A stretch of DNA of 61,677 bases from Thermoplasmatota archaeon (GCA_030619765.1 JAUXAU010000008.1:1-61677), one strand, 5' to 3'. Shown: positions 1-9,460, counted from the stretch's first letter. Notes: a model not told the origin generated them from the sequence alone. Program-made: numbers and translations.

Positions 1-65
1 AACAGGATAAAGCATTGAAGGACGTAAAACCATTCAGTTATTCGATATTTGACAAGAGACAAAAG

Positions 66-120
66 ACATTAGCTGACTTCTCTGTCAGCTAATGTAGATC
101 TCCGTTTTGAAGAAACGGAG
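66..120. other. Two tandem perfect hairpins
   Basis: Two perfect inverted repeats lie back to back. The first has a 12-bp stem (66-77 with 84-95) and a 6-nt loop. The second has an 8-bp stem (100-107 with 113-120) and a 5-nt loop. No T-tract follows, so this is not a typical archaeal terminator. It could be the end of an RNA gene, an mRNA leader element or the structured end of a mobile element whose body lies outside the window. Only the pairing is directly visible. Confidence 0.5.
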
Positions 121-223
121 TCTTAGCAGTTATTTGATAAATATAAACCCAACCCATATTAAAGGTTTATACATTACACAGTACCAACATAAAAGGAGAT
201 GTGGACGGGAACTGTGACTAGCC

Positions 224-988
224 ATGAACCTGCATAATTTAAACAATCCAATAAATAAAACCCATTCTCACAGATTTATTGAGCTTGACATTCTTAGAGG
301 ATTTGCTATTGCTATTATGATTTTTTATCACTTATTATGGGATTTAGATTATTTTGGCCTTGTTCCATTAAATAATGGCATGTATCAATCCAATAGATAT
401 TTTCCACCGATATTCCTCTTGTTAGTAGGAATATGCTTGGCAATTAGTACCAACAAAAGACAAACGCCGAATGAACGAACGAAGCGCCTATTAATCCGAG
501 GATCATGGATATTTACCCTTGGCATGGTCCTAACATCTATAACACTTATTACCATGCCAGATAAACCTATACTATTTGGGGTATTACATTGCATTGGTCT
601 ATCTATTATTTTGAGCATACCTTTTCTTAAATTCAAATCTTACAACATCATATTTGCATTAGTAATAATACTTATGGGGAGTATAGTAGGATCATTTACT
701 GTTGAAAATCCTACTATATTGCATCTCGCAATTGGCTTTCATCAGGCTGGAATATGGGATTACACCATTGATTATTTTCCCTTGTTGCCATGGTTTGGCG
801 TTATATTAGTGGGAATTGCACTGGGGAATTTTCTTTACAAAGATAACAAAAGAAGGTTTGAAATCCCTGATCTTTCAAAATACAAGCCAGCTACGATATT
901 TTCATGGCTTGGTCAACACTCTTTGATCATTTACCTGCTTCATCAACCAATAATCGCAGGGACATTATTCATTTTTGTTATCTTGTAA
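224..988 (+). CDS. DUF1624/HGSNAT-like membrane acyltransferase family protein
   Basis: 254-residue polytopic membrane protein. The N-terminus carries the family signature R-F-I-E-L-D-I-L-R-G-F-A-I followed by a helix with H and D residues (FYHLLWDLDYFG, about residues 34-45). This is characteristic of the heparan-alpha-glucosaminide N-acetyltransferase catalytic family (PF07786), whose members move acyl groups across or within the membrane. About seven hydrophobic segments can be seen. The ATG at 224 is the only usable start because an in-frame stop lies at 215-217. A GGAG run at 194-197 is too distant to be a normal ribosome site. The acyl acceptor in this organism is unknown, possibly a surface glycan. 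Confidence 0.75.
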   Translation: MNLHNLNNPINKTHSHRFIELDILRGFAIAIMIFYHLLWDLDYFGLVPLNNGMYQSNRYFPPIFLLLVGICLAISTNKRQTPNERTKRLLIRGSWIFTLGMVLTSITLITMPDKPILFGVLHCIGLSIILSIPFLKFKSYNIIFALVIILMGSIVGSFTVENPTILHLAIGFHQAGIWDYTIDYFPLLPWFGVILVGIALGNFLYKDNKRRFEIPDLSKYKPATIFSWLGQHSLIIYLLHQPIIAGTLFIFVIL

Positions 989-1017
989 TAGATTTTCTAA
1001 TAACTAATTATAGAGTG

Positions 1018-2037
1018 TTAAAACGTTTTTCCATTTCTTTTTAAGAACAAAACAAATAAAATTGCACAGACAACGAGAAGTAATTCAAGACCGGGCGTTT
1101 TGAAAGTTCTAGATCCATCCCAAATGTCTTCATTGTTATCAGTAAAAATGTTATCTGAATATATTGTGTTATTGGATGAATCATATAAATATATTCCATA
1201 ACGGTTGCCTATAAGGTAGTTTGCAGATATAGTATTTTTAGATGAATCCCCTAGATAGATACCTAAGGTATTATTTTCAATATTATTTTTAGATATATTA
1301 TTTTTAAACGAGTATGTTAGATAGATACCTGAGTTCCTGTTTCTCGTAATGTTATTCTCTGAAATAATATTGTTATTAGACCATCTTCTAAGAGCAATTC
1401 CTTTTAGATTATTTAAAATAGTATTTTCAGATATAAAATTATATTGAGAAGATTCCCATAAAACAATTCCAAAGCCACCATTTTCTGTTATTATATTTCC
1501 ATTGATTTTGTTATTAACTGATCCAAAAAGATGGATTCCCTCACCGATGTTTTTTGTGATTATATTACCAGAAATAAGATTATTGATGGAAAAATTACTT
1601 AAATAAATGCCTCCAAAATTGTTTGTAATGTTATTGTTCATTATAGTATTATTTTGAGACACATTTTCATATCCTACAACATATATACCTATAGTACAAT
1701 TTTGAATGGTTAAACCACTAATGTTAACGCCCTGAGCCTGTATTAGAATAGCACAATATTCACTTTCATTGATATCAAGTATGGTTCTGTTTTTGTCTTC
1801 ACCGATCAAGTTTATTGATTTGTTTACCACAATACTTTCATTATAAATACCAGAAAAAACAAAAATGGTATCTCCCTCTGACGCATCATTAACGGCAGCT
1901 TGAATACTTGTATAATTCTCAGTCTCAGTTCCACCTACATACAGTATTTTTCCAGCTTCACAATTTCCATAAGTTAAGAAAACTAAAAAAACAGTAAGAA
2001 GCAGAAAAATAACTATCCCTACTGAAACTTTCTTCAC
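1018..2037 (-). CDS. Secreted NosD-type right-handed beta-helix protein with C-terminal anchor
   Basis: 339 residues. A signal peptide (about residues 1-28, K-K then a long hydrophobic run) is followed by the start of a periplasmic copper-binding NosD/CASH-type beta-helix (YTSIQAAVNDASEGDTIFV). About ten turns of the N-x-I-x-x-N-x-I type follow, rich in Asn and Gly. The C-terminus has T-P-G-L-E, then a transmembrane stretch and a K-R tail, resembling a PGF-CTERM-like archaeosortase sorting signal. The start is GTG at 2037, preceded by GTGATT. It lies downstream of a second, larger protein of the same type on the same strand (49-bp gap). Likely a cell-surface protein; no enzymatic residues can be assigned. 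Confidence 0.8.
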   Translation of the reverse strand: MKKVSVGIVIFLLLTVFLVFLTYGNCEAGKILYVGGTETENYTSIQAAVNDASEGDTIFVFSGIYNESIVVNKSINLIGEDKNRTILDINESEYCAILIQAQGVNISGLTIQNCTIGIYVVGYENVSQNNTIMNNNITNNFGGIYLSNFSINNLISGNIITKNIGEGIHLFGSVNNKINGNIITENGGFGIVLWESSQYNFISENTILNNLKGIALRRWSNNNIISENNITRNRNSGIYLTYSFKNNISKNNIENNTLGIYLGDSSKNTISANYLIGNRYGIYLYDSSNNTIYSDNIFTDNNEDIWDGSRTFKTPGLELLLVVCAILFVLFLKRNGKTF

Positions 2038-2086
2038 AAGTAATCACTGAACTACTGTAATAATAGAGAGGCTTATAGTTTTTAAC

Positions 2087-4159
2087 TTATTCTCTACGTT
2101 TTTTATGGGACAGAATAAATGCCAATGCTATTATTACAAGTATAATTTCGAAACCAGGACTTTCTTCGGGCGGAGCATTAACAGTGGCAATGGTATAAGT
2201 CGTATCTTTATCACCATCATCGTCTGTGACTGTTAACATAACTGTATAGGTATCTGCTGTAGAATAGGTATGCCCTGCTGAAACACCATATCCTTCATTT
2301 CCGTCACCAAAATTCCAGGTATAGTTGGCTATGGTTCCATCTGTATCATAGCTATCAGATGCACCAAAAGTAATCAATTCGTTGACATTAATTGAATTAG
2401 GGGCATTAAGAACAGGGACAGGAGCAACATTAAAGGATTCTGAAATTGTGGCTGACGTAGTTTCTGTACTGCTCCTTCCGTCGTTATCAACCACTGTTAA
2501 AGTTACAACATACGTGCCAGATTCAGAGTAACTATGTTCAGGATATATATCTAGAATTTCGCTACTTCCATCACCAAAATTCCATCGATAGAAATCGAGA
2601 CTTCCATCTGGGTCGGAACTCTCAGAACCATCGAAGAGAATTTCTTTATCTATCATTGAAGTGTATGGCCCCCCAGGATCTGCAACTGGTTTTTTATTTA
2701 ATGGAGGTATCTGCTTTGTACTAAAAATCCAGATATTAGAGCGATTCTCCAATTTTCCATCAGTAACGACTGCATACCAGAGAAATGTAGTATCGAATTC
2801 TAAATTAAAATGACATGATGCCACACCATCTTTTGGAACCATATAATCAGTGCCGTAGAGTTCATCATCTGTTGCACTATAGAATCGGACATTAATCGTA
2901 TCGCTATCTGGATCTGTAACAGTTACACTTAGTGTTACAAATAAGCCTACATCTTCTGCTCCATCAGAGGGGGAGGGACCATCGGGTTTTGCAGGAGGTT
3001 TAAGAAAGTACCCAAGTGGATATATGTCCTGACCCCCACCAGAAATTGAATAGGGAGTATCGCCTATTTTATCGAGATCTATATCAATTTCGTTATAGTC
3101 ATCCCAGTAATTGCCTTGTGTTCCATAATACCATTGATTATTTCCGCCCTCTAATGCATTAACATAATTGCCGAAAAAACGATTTAAGTAAATTACGTTA
3201 TTACTTACAGAATTAGTATAAATACCCCATAACTTAGAGTTATTTATACAATTATTACTGATCTGACAATTAGACCCGCTTAGGAGGATACCTATCTGAT
3301 TGTTATGAAAAATGTTTCCAATTAGGTTACTATCTGAAGAACTTATATCAATACCATTACCGTCGCTATCACTAATGCGATTATTTTTTAAAATATTATT
3401 ACTGCCACCAGATAATTTTACACCATCGAAAGTAGTACTGATGATAGTATTTTCGCTAATGTTATTATTACTACTAGACTGGGCAAGTATGGAATACTTA
3501 CATGTATCAAAGTAGTTGTTATATATGATATTATTACCAGAGGAAAAAGCCATTGAAATAGCTGTTTCTTGACAATTAGTGAAATTATCGTTTGAAAACA
3601 CATTATTATTGGAAGAATATAAATAAACTCCTTTAGTATCGCTAATAAGGTTATTACCGATAGTATTATCATCAGAATAATATAAATATATTCCCCAACT
3701 ATTTGATTGAGTGATATTATTCCCCTGGAGAACCACATTATTTGATTTAATATAAACCAAGGCAAAACTGTTGTATTTGGCGGGGTCAGATATTGTAAAA
3801 CTTTCTAGGGTTACATAGTCGGCTGTTATCTCTACTGTATGCTTATGCTTTGCCCCCCTAGCAATGATAGTGTCTCCCTTATCAATACTACCTATGAGAG
3901 TAACATTCTTATTTATAACCAATGTTTCGTTATATGTTCCGCCAAAAACATATATTGTATCTCCAGGGTCTGCCAGATCTATAGCGTACTGAATTTTCTC
4001 ATAGGGGTGCTCTGCACTGCCATCCCTAGGTGCGTGAAATGAGTTATCGACATAGATTGCATTTCCACTAGCCCTACATTTTTCATTAAAAAATATGATG
4101 AAAAAACTAGTTGTAATCAGAAGGCATAAAATTATTACTATCAGAGATTTCAAACGCAT
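2087..4159 (-). CDS. Secreted NosD beta-helix / PKD surface protein with PGF-like C-terminal signal
   Basis: 690 residues. Signal peptide at about 1-30; NosD-type beta-helix at about 35-370 with many N-N-x-I-x-x-N turns, ending in a Y-W-D-D-Y motif; an Ig/fibronectin-like segment at about 385-475; then two PKD domains (G-G-P-Y start, W-N-F-G-D-G, H-x-Y and T-V-T-D signatures). The tail reads S-P-G-F-E, a hydrophobic helix and K-K-R-R, a PGF-CTERM-like signal for archaeosortase-dependent lipid attachment. The ATG at 4159 has a good GGTGA ribosome site seven bases upstream. Probably an S-layer-associated adhesin or extracellular binding protein; no ligand can be inferred. Confidence 0.85.
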   Translation of the reverse strand: MRLKSLIVIILCLLITTSFFIIFFNEKCRASGNAIYVDNSFHAPRDGSAEHPYEKIQYAIDLADPGDTIYVFGGTYNETLVINKNVTLIGSIDKGDTIIARGAKHKHTVEITADYVTLESFTISDPAKYNSFALVYIKSNNVVLQGNNITQSNSWGIYLYYSDDNTIGNNLISDTKGVYLYSSNNNVFSNDNFTNCQETAISMAFSSGNNIIYNNYFDTCKYSILAQSSSNNNISENTIISTTFDGVKLSGGSNNILKNNRISDSDGNGIDISSSDSNLIGNIFHNNQIGILLSGSNCQISNNCINNSKLWGIYTNSVSNNVIYLNRFFGNYVNALEGGNNQWYYGTQGNYWDDYNEIDIDLDKIGDTPYSISGGGQDIYPLGYFLKPPAKPDGPSPSDGAEDVGLFVTLSVTVTDPDSDTINVRFYSATDDELYGTDYMVPKDGVASCHFNLEFDTTFLWYAVVTDGKLENRSNIWIFSTKQIPPLNKKPVADPGGPYTSMIDKEILFDGSESSDPDGSLDFYRWNFGDGSSEILDIYPEHSYSESGTYVVTLTVVDNDGRSSTETTSATISESFNVAPVPVLNAPNSINVNELITFGASDSYDTDGTIANYTWNFGDGNEGYGVSAGHTYSTADTYTVMLTVTDDDGDKDTTYTIATVNAPPEESPGFEIILVIIALAFILSHKKRRE

Positions 4160-4434
4160 TTTCCTTCACCATCGTTTCTTTCTTTTCCACACATCTCCAT
4201 GTCAATTTAAGGCGTGTTAATTGTTTTCACCCATACTGTTCCCGGGTAACATTATATAAAACTTTTCTGTTAGAAAATCAAAACGCAAAAATCACAATCT
4301 GACAATTTTACACACTTTTCGCAATACTCATCTATTATATCAGAGTTTATAATTATCTCATGATTAACAATTGAATTCACAAAACTTATGAAATCACATA
4401 ATTTTTTTAAAAGCATTACATATATGTTGAATTT

Positions 4435-4896
4435 ATGAGGGTCTGCATAGGTGGAACATTCAACATATTGCATAAAGGGCATAAACTGGTTATCGACAAA
4501 GCCTTTGAAACAGCAGGAATAAGAGGATCTGTTTTTATTGGAATTACAACAGGAGAAAACTTGATTGGAAAGAAGGATGTAAAATCTATGATAAAGAGAA
4601 AGAGATCTATAGAACAATATCTCTCTAAAAAGGGATTTATAAACCGCGCTACAATAGAACCAATCGAAGATAAATTCGGTCCATCGGTAGAAGAAGAGTT
4701 TGATGCAATAGTAGTATCTCCTGAGACCTTAAATACTGCAAAGGAAATAAATAAAAAGCGTAAAAGATTAAATAAAAAACAATTAAAAATCATACAAATT
4801 CCTTTTGTACTAGCAGAAGATAATATACCAATTAGTTCTACAAGAATAAAAAAGAAAGAGATAGATGAACACGGCAATATTTTGAAACGAGATTAA
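4435..4896 (+). CDS. coaD: Phosphopantetheine adenylyltransferase, archaeal type
   Basis: 153 residues, the usual length for the archaeal PPAT family (COG1019). It transfers AMP from ATP to 4'-phosphopantetheine, giving dephospho-CoA in CoA synthesis. The N-terminal nucleotidyltransferase signature G-G-T-F-N-I-L-H-K-G-H contains the HxGH ATP-binding motif. The C-terminal I-S-S-T-R-I segment is the second conserved nucleotide-binding element. The ATG at 4435 lies about 25 nt after an A/T-rich TTTTTTAAAA box, consistent with a leaderless transcript. A small protein gene follows on the same strand 46 bp later. Confidence 0.92.
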   Translation: MRVCIGGTFNILHKGHKLVIDKAFETAGIRGSVFIGITTGENLIGKKDVKSMIKRKRSIEQYLSKKGFINRATIEPIEDKFGPSVEEEFDAIVVSPETLNTAKEINKKRKRLNKKQLKIIQIPFVLAEDNIPISSTRIKKKEIDEHGNILKRD

Positions 4897-4942
4897 TTTT
4901 ATATAGGGAGGCTTATTACATCGCAGGATAAGGTGATCAAAA

Positions 4943-5242
4943 TTGACATATATTATCTTTGAAGTTAAATCCGAAGATGTTGGGAAAATTAACAAATTGA
5001 TAAAAGATGATATTGTAAGTCGACAAAGTATACTTACTAGAGATTCGAGTTCTCTTGAAATCAAGGGAGACGTTTCTTATGTTAAAATAGAAGGCAGCGA
5101 TAAGGGGTTAAAGCAAGCTAAAGAGTTAGCTAAAGAGCTTGGATTTAAAAAACTTGTGCAAAAAAAGGCTAAAGAAGTCAATGAAAAGATCGAAGAGCAA
5201 GAAGATTCTGCCGCTTCTGGCATGGGAATGATCTTCGATTGA
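4943..5242 (+). CDS. Small uncharacterised charged protein, TTG start
   Basis: 99 residues, not assigned to a family. The N-terminal half looks like a compact alpha/beta domain (T-Y-I-I-F-E-V strand, then a helix and two strands). A Lys/Glu-rich helix (residues about 58-88) and a short tail S-G-M-G-M-I-F-D follow. The TTG start is supported by a strong GGTGATC ribosome site at 4932-4938, complementary to the archaeal 16S 3' end. It follows coaD in the same direction and converges with the deacetylase-like gene, leaving 2 bp between stop codons. Function unknown. Confidence 0.75.
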   Translation: MTYIIFEVKSEDVGKINKLIKDDIVSRQSILTRDSSSLEIKGDVSYVKIEGSDKGLKQAKELAKELGFKKLVQKKAKEVNEKIEEQEDSAASGMGMIFD

Positions 5243-5244
5243 TC

Positions 5245-6252
5245 CTATATCTTCCAATATTTATTTAGTTCATTCCTAATTTTATCGATAACTGGCTCTA
5301 CATCCGTATCTTCTATTGCTGAATCATCAAACGTTACAGGTTGAGAAACCATTTGTCCAAGTTGAGAAATCAGGCATTTTCCTATCCAATTGAGATTGTA
5401 TCCTCCTTCTAATGTACAAACAATTTTAGGTTGAATCTCTTGCAATTTAGCTATCATCTCTCCAAAGAAATCAGATGTTAATTTTAGTCCACCAAGAATA
5501 TCAGAATGATGTGAATCAAAACCTGAAGAAATTAGTATAATATCTGGGCTGAATTGTTTGGCAATAGGAAGAAAAATCTCATCAAGTAGTTTAGATACAG
5601 CATTGTTGCCGTTACCATGAATTAAAGGAGCATTTACTGTATAACCTTGCCCAACTCCGGTTCCTATTTCACTAATATCTCCAGTTCCGGGATAGTGTGG
5701 AAACAAATGAATTGATTGATACATAACGTCCTTTCTATCATAAAAGATGTATTGTGTTCCGTTCCCGTGATGAACATCGTGATCAAAAATTAATATCTTT
5801 TTTCCTTCCTTTGAGATTTCATTTGCGGATATTGCCACGTTGTTAAAAAGACAAAACCCCATAGATCTATCACGGGTTGCATGATGACCTGGTGGTCTAA
5901 CCAATGCAAATGCATTATCTGATTTTTCATGGAGAACATTTTTACATAACTGAAGTAAACCGCCTGCTGCAAGTCGAGCAGTTTCATAGTCTGATTCGCA
6001 TACGTATGTGTCCATATCAATCCATGAATTCCCCTGAGAACTTATGTCTTTAATCTGTTGAATCATTTCATTTGAATGCACTGAAAAAAGCGTTTCCTCA
6101 GGCAATAGTTCAGGTTCGACAAACTTAAGTTCATTGTAAAAAGATGATTTTTTTACTTCATTCATCATTACTATTAGTCTTTCTGCATTTTCAGGATGAC
6201 CAATACTATTATGTTTACTAAAATCGTCTGAATATACTATTTGAGTTGTCAT
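5245..6252 (-). CDS. Histone deacetylase superfamily (AcuC-like) amidohydrolase
   Basis: 335 residues from the preferred ATG (a TTG three codons upstream at 6261 is also open). Class I/II HDAC-family landmarks are all present: H-P-E-N-A-E-R near the N-terminus; R-P-P-G-H-H-A with the catalytic His pair; G-F-C-L-F-N-N; D-H-D-V-H-H-G-N-G-T containing the zinc ligands; and G-F-D-S-H with the second Asp ligand. Such enzymes deacetylate lysines, polyamines or acetoin-related substrates using Zn2+. A TATATTT-type box about 30-35 bases upstream fits transcription starting near the ATG. It is divergent from polB. The substrate cannot be read from sequence. Confidence 0.9.
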   Translation of the reverse strand: MTTQIVYSDDFSKHNSIGHPENAERLIVMMNEVKKSSFYNELKFVEPELLPEETLFSVHSNEMIQQIKDISSQGNSWIDMDTYVCESDYETARLAAGGLLQLCKNVLHEKSDNAFALVRPPGHHATRDRSMGFCLFNNVAISANEISKEGKKILIFDHDVHHGNGTQYIFYDRKDVMYQSIHLFPHYPGTGDISEIGTGVGQGYTVNAPLIHGNGNNAVSKLLDEIFLPIAKQFSPDIILISSGFDSHHSDILGGLKLTSDFFGEMIAKLQEIQPKIVCTLEGGYNLNWIGKCLISQLGQMVSQPVTFDDSAIEDTDVEPVIDKIRNELNKYWKI

Positions 6253-6338
6253 GAAAATCAAAGAGATACAATACAGTAACTAAATATAAGATTAATTCTA
6301 AGATTTAAGTAGGGACAATGCATTGGGGGTAAACAGTT

Positions 6339-9206
6339 ATGAACGATATGTTGCTTGGCATTTCACCAGAATATCTCTATTTCCATGGAAAACCACCAAA
6401 AAAGGTATCCGAGTATCATGGTCCATATTTTTTGGTTTTTTGTCAAAAAGGAAGAAAAATAGATTCTGCCAGGAGTGAACTGCAGAAAAAATGGGAAGAT
6501 AACAATTCTGATGAGAGTCCTCTTTCCAAAATAGAGAAAATCGGTGCGATTGAAAACTATCGAAGCTTCTGGGATTTTAGCGAAAACAGAAAGATATTTA
6601 AAGTTTATACCAAGAAGTCATATTTTGTCCCTGAGGTAAGTGATTATCTCTTCTTCAACCATGGACTCTATACCGCCGAGCACGACATACCTTATCACCA
6701 AAGAGCACTTGTGGATTTAGCAGCAAAGAATCAATCATGGTTATTTGATACAAATGGTGAAAAAAAGAAACTTAAGGTTTTAGTCTATGACATAGAAACC
6801 ACACAATATGAGGAAGGGAAAAGCAATATTCCTATAGACATCATAGGGTACTCAGATTTTGACATAGTTTTTGAATCTGCTAAAAACCTTGAAAATGAGG
6901 AATTCAGCTTTGATATCCTTGATTGCCCATCTCATTGGGAAGACATGGAAATTAAACAAATTATTTCACATAATGTTGATGAGGAGATAGAAAACCTCAA
7001 TAAATTCTTTAAAACAGCAATGGAATATGACATAATCTCTGGGCATAACATCCTGGGTTTTGATAATCTCAATATATACGGGAGGGTTAACTGGATTTTG
7101 AAGAGTCATCAGGAGACTCTTTCGAACGATCAAAGAAAAACGTTTCAGGAGTTTATTAGCAAATATAGCAGGCTGGATAAATCGTTTCACTTTGGCATCA
7201 GATCAGAGGTTGTACAGTTTTATCCCTGTAGCTTTGATACATATATGGGAGCACGAAAGTTTTATTCTTTTTTAGATGAGTTTAGTCTCAAATCAGTGGC
7301 CCCCTTCTTAGGGGTAAATATTAAAGATCGGATTATTTTGACCCCATCTCAGATAAAGATAGATACTAGAACGTTGAAATATAACAAACACGACGTTCAG
7401 GAACAGCTAGGGGTAACACTTAATTTGATTCAGCAGGCACTACCTCTCGCGTTTACTACATGTATGCCTTTTGATATGCTGCTTTCTAAAGGTGCTGTTA
7501 ACATGTGGGATCATATGGCACTTATAAGAGGAGCAATGCAAAAGAAAATCATGCCTCCCATCTGTAGGGTCATGTCTATTTCACAAGTCTTATTATGGGG
7601 TTTTAAAGGATGTAAAACAAGGGAGGAAATTGTACGGCAATCTAAAAGAAAAAAGGAACAACTGTCTAAAGATTTCATCCGAGTGATAAAATATGGAGAT
7701 GAAATGCCGAAGTGGATGGAAGATCCCTATGTCATTTACAATGAAAAGGCAGAAGATGCTGACGAAAGACTGAATTATCACATGCCAGGTGGCATGACAA
7801 TAAAGCCTGATAAAGATGCAATGTCTCATTTTATTCCATGGTGGTATGTAGTTGTGGCAGATGTTGGTGCTATGTACCCAACGATTTTGAAAGCGATGAA
7901 TATCGGTGCAGATACTGTTAGACTTGCTAGAAAAAATGAAACCCCTGATGACTATATTTGGCTTAAAAAAATATCAAAGACGTTTCTAAGTACCAGAGAC
8001 ATACACTGGAGAGAAATCACAGAAAAGGATTCATTCGCAGATAAAGGGTTCATGCTAGGAATAAAAATAGACAATAAGCCAGGGGTCGTCAATTGTGCAA
8101 TGACTGGTATTATGAGTATGATTGCCAAGATCAAAAAGGAACTCAAGGAAGCAGAAAAGGGTGGAGATAAAGAAGAACTGCAACGACTGAAAATGATGTA
8201 TCAAAGTGTGAAAGGTGCTCGTAATGCTGGAACTCATGGCATCCTTTCAGCACCTTCTGTATCTGGAAGACAGTTTAATTTGTGGGGTGCCGCTGCAATC
8301 ACCACTAAAGGTCAGATGATACTTGCGGATACGTTGAACTACCTAAAAGATAGAGGTATACGTGTTGTCTATGGTGACACTGACGGTATCTATCTTGGAT
8401 GTTCTCGTTCAGCAGGAAATATCCCTGAGTTTTCAAGATCATTAGGAACATCTGTTGATAAAGATGAACAAAATTGGCTTACCAAACCTGATGTAGCCCT
8501 ATCCGCTATAAAAGAGTGTAATAACAAATGGCAGAAAGATCTAAAGTATCCTGATTTTGAATTAGAAGCAGAAAACCATGATGCAATGATATTTGTAAAA
8601 CATAAAAACTATCTCATCTTTGATAATAAAAACGGAAAAATAGAGATGAATACAAAGGGGAACAACTTCAAAGGATCAGATAAGGCAAATATTGCACGGA
8701 AAATACTCAAAACCATTATGATGAATGTATTAAAAGAGAATCCAAGCTGGGAAGATGAGGACGAGGCAAGAATGGCCATAAAAAACAGCATAGTAAATAA
8801 GACAAAAGAGATTCTATTAAAACTAGATTTATCACAAGTAGACTTAGATGATCTCACCTTGATTCAATCTGTTCAGCCTGCAAAACGATATAAGTTAAAC
8901 CAGGATGGTTCTATATCTACGTTTGGTAAACGTGCAAAAGCATTAGAGAAACTCCTTGGTCAACCTATAAAAAACCGTATAAAACTTAAATTTGTCGTAA
9001 CAAAAAGACCACTTCCCGGTATTCCCCACCCATCGAAAAGTGGTGTGAAACCCATTGATTATATGTATCCTGTTGATCTTTTAAAAAACGCAAGTGAAAT
9101 TGATCTGGGATGGTATAAAAAGATGATTGAAAATTATGTCCAAGGTGCATTTGGATTATCTGATATAGCAGTGACAGAACAAACAGGCCTTGACGCATGG
9201 ATGTAG
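6339..9206 (+). CDS. polB: Family B DNA polymerase with variant polymerase motifs
   Basis: 955 residues. The 3'-5' exonuclease motifs are intact: Exo I V-Y-D-I-E-T (Asp151, Glu153), Exo II H-N-I-L-G-F-D and Exo III Y-N-K-H-D. The polymerase catalytic aspartates are present: motif A V-A-D-V-G-A-M-Y-P-T (Asp508) and motif C Y-G-D-T-D-G (Asp680, Asp682). The motifs are unusual, though: motif C has Gly where most family B enzymes have Ser, and motif B reads K-G-A-R-N-A-G-T-H-G rather than the classical KxxxNSxYG. Probably an active replicative or repair polymerase of a divergent archaeal PolB subgroup. A GGGGGT run precedes the ATG. Confidence 0.9.
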   Translation: MNDMLLGISPEYLYFHGKPPKKVSEYHGPYFLVFCQKGRKIDSARSELQKKWEDNNSDESPLSKIEKIGAIENYRSFWDFSENRKIFKVYTKKSYFVPEVSDYLFFNHGLYTAEHDIPYHQRALVDLAAKNQSWLFDTNGEKKKLKVLVYDIETTQYEEGKSNIPIDIIGYSDFDIVFESAKNLENEEFSFDILDCPSHWEDMEIKQIISHNVDEEIENLNKFFKTAMEYDIISGHNILGFDNLNIYGRVNWILKSHQETLSNDQRKTFQEFISKYSRLDKSFHFGIRSEVVQFYPCSFDTYMGARKFYSFLDEFSLKSVAPFLGVNIKDRIILTPSQIKIDTRTLKYNKHDVQEQLGVTLNLIQQALPLAFTTCMPFDMLLSKGAVNMWDHMALIRGAMQKKIMPPICRVMSISQVLLWGFKGCKTREEIVRQSKRKKEQLSKDFIRVIKYGDEMPKWMEDPYVIYNEKAEDADERLNYHMPGGMTIKPDKDAMSHFIPWWYVVVADVGAMYPTILKAMNIGADTVRLARKNETPDDYIWLKKISKTFLSTRDIHWREITEKDSFADKGFMLGIKIDNKPGVVNCAMTGIMSMIAKIKKELKEAEKGGDKEELQRLKMMYQSVKGARNAGTHGILSAPSVSGRQFNLWGAAAITTKGQMILADTLNYLKDRGIRVVYGDTDGIYLGCSRSAGNIPEFSRSLGTSVDKDEQNWLTKPDVALSAIKECNNKWQKDLKYPDFELEAENHDAMIFVKHKNYLIFDNKNGKIEMNTKGNNFKGSDKANIARKILKTIMMNVLKENPSWEDEDEARMAIKNSIVNKTKEILLKLDLSQVDLDDLTLIQSVQPAKRYKLNQDGSISTFGKRAKALEKLLGQPIKNRIKLKFVVTKRPLPGIPHPSKSGVKPIDYMYPVDLLKNASEIDLGWYKKMIENYVQGAFGLSDIAVTEQTGLDAWM

Positions 9207-9257
9207 TTTTCGTCAGATTTATTTTTTCGGTAACAATTGTAAAGATATTAGATAACA

Positions 9258-9279
9258 GTTGTACAACAAGTCTTTATAA
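9258..9279 (+). promoter_or_regulatory. Palindrome plus TATA box before the small ORF
   Basis: A perfect 10-bp palindrome GTTGTACAAC (9258-9267) lies directly upstream of a TATA box TTTATAAA (9272-9279). The box is about 25-30 bases before the ATG at 9304, the spacing expected for a leaderless archaeal transcript. The palindrome sits where a regulator could block or aid TFB/TBP binding. Confidence 0.5.
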
Positions 9280-9303
9280 ACAAGATGACGAAACTCAATA
9301 TCG

Positions 9304-9423
9304 ATGACTATGTTGATTGTGGGGCAAGTTTCAAGTAAGGAGGAAGCAATGGAAATCACCTTTATTGCAAAACTATTTGTTGTTGGACAGCGTGCACGGC
9401 ATCTTGCCCGACAAAAAGATTAA
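9304..9423 (+). CDS. Probable leaderless small protein, 39 residues
   Basis: A short open frame starting ATG-ACT-ATG encodes 39 residues with a hydrophobic middle (T-F-I-A-K-L-F-V-V-G) and a basic tail (Q-R-A-R-H-L-A-R-Q-K-D). It is positioned exactly for leaderless translation from the TATA box at 9272-9279. An internal in-frame ATG at 9349 is preceded by a near-perfect ribosome site (AAGGAGGA at 9338-9345), so a 24-residue form could also be made. The TAA stop begins a 13-bp palindrome (9421-9433), followed by a pyrimidine-rich tract. No family recognised; a non-coding RNA is the alternative. Confidence 0.45.
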   Translation: MTMLIVGQVSSKEEAMEITFIAKLFVVGQRARHLARQKD

Positions 9424-9460
9424 ACAATGTTTACCCAAACAATAGGTATGTCATCAGGTA

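Noticed and set aside
1018-4159. Tandem DNA repeats or CRISPR-like periodicity in the beta-helix genes
   Set aside because: The periodicity is at protein level (Asn/Ile/Gly turns of a beta-helix) with varied codons; there are no identical DNA repeats with unique spacers.
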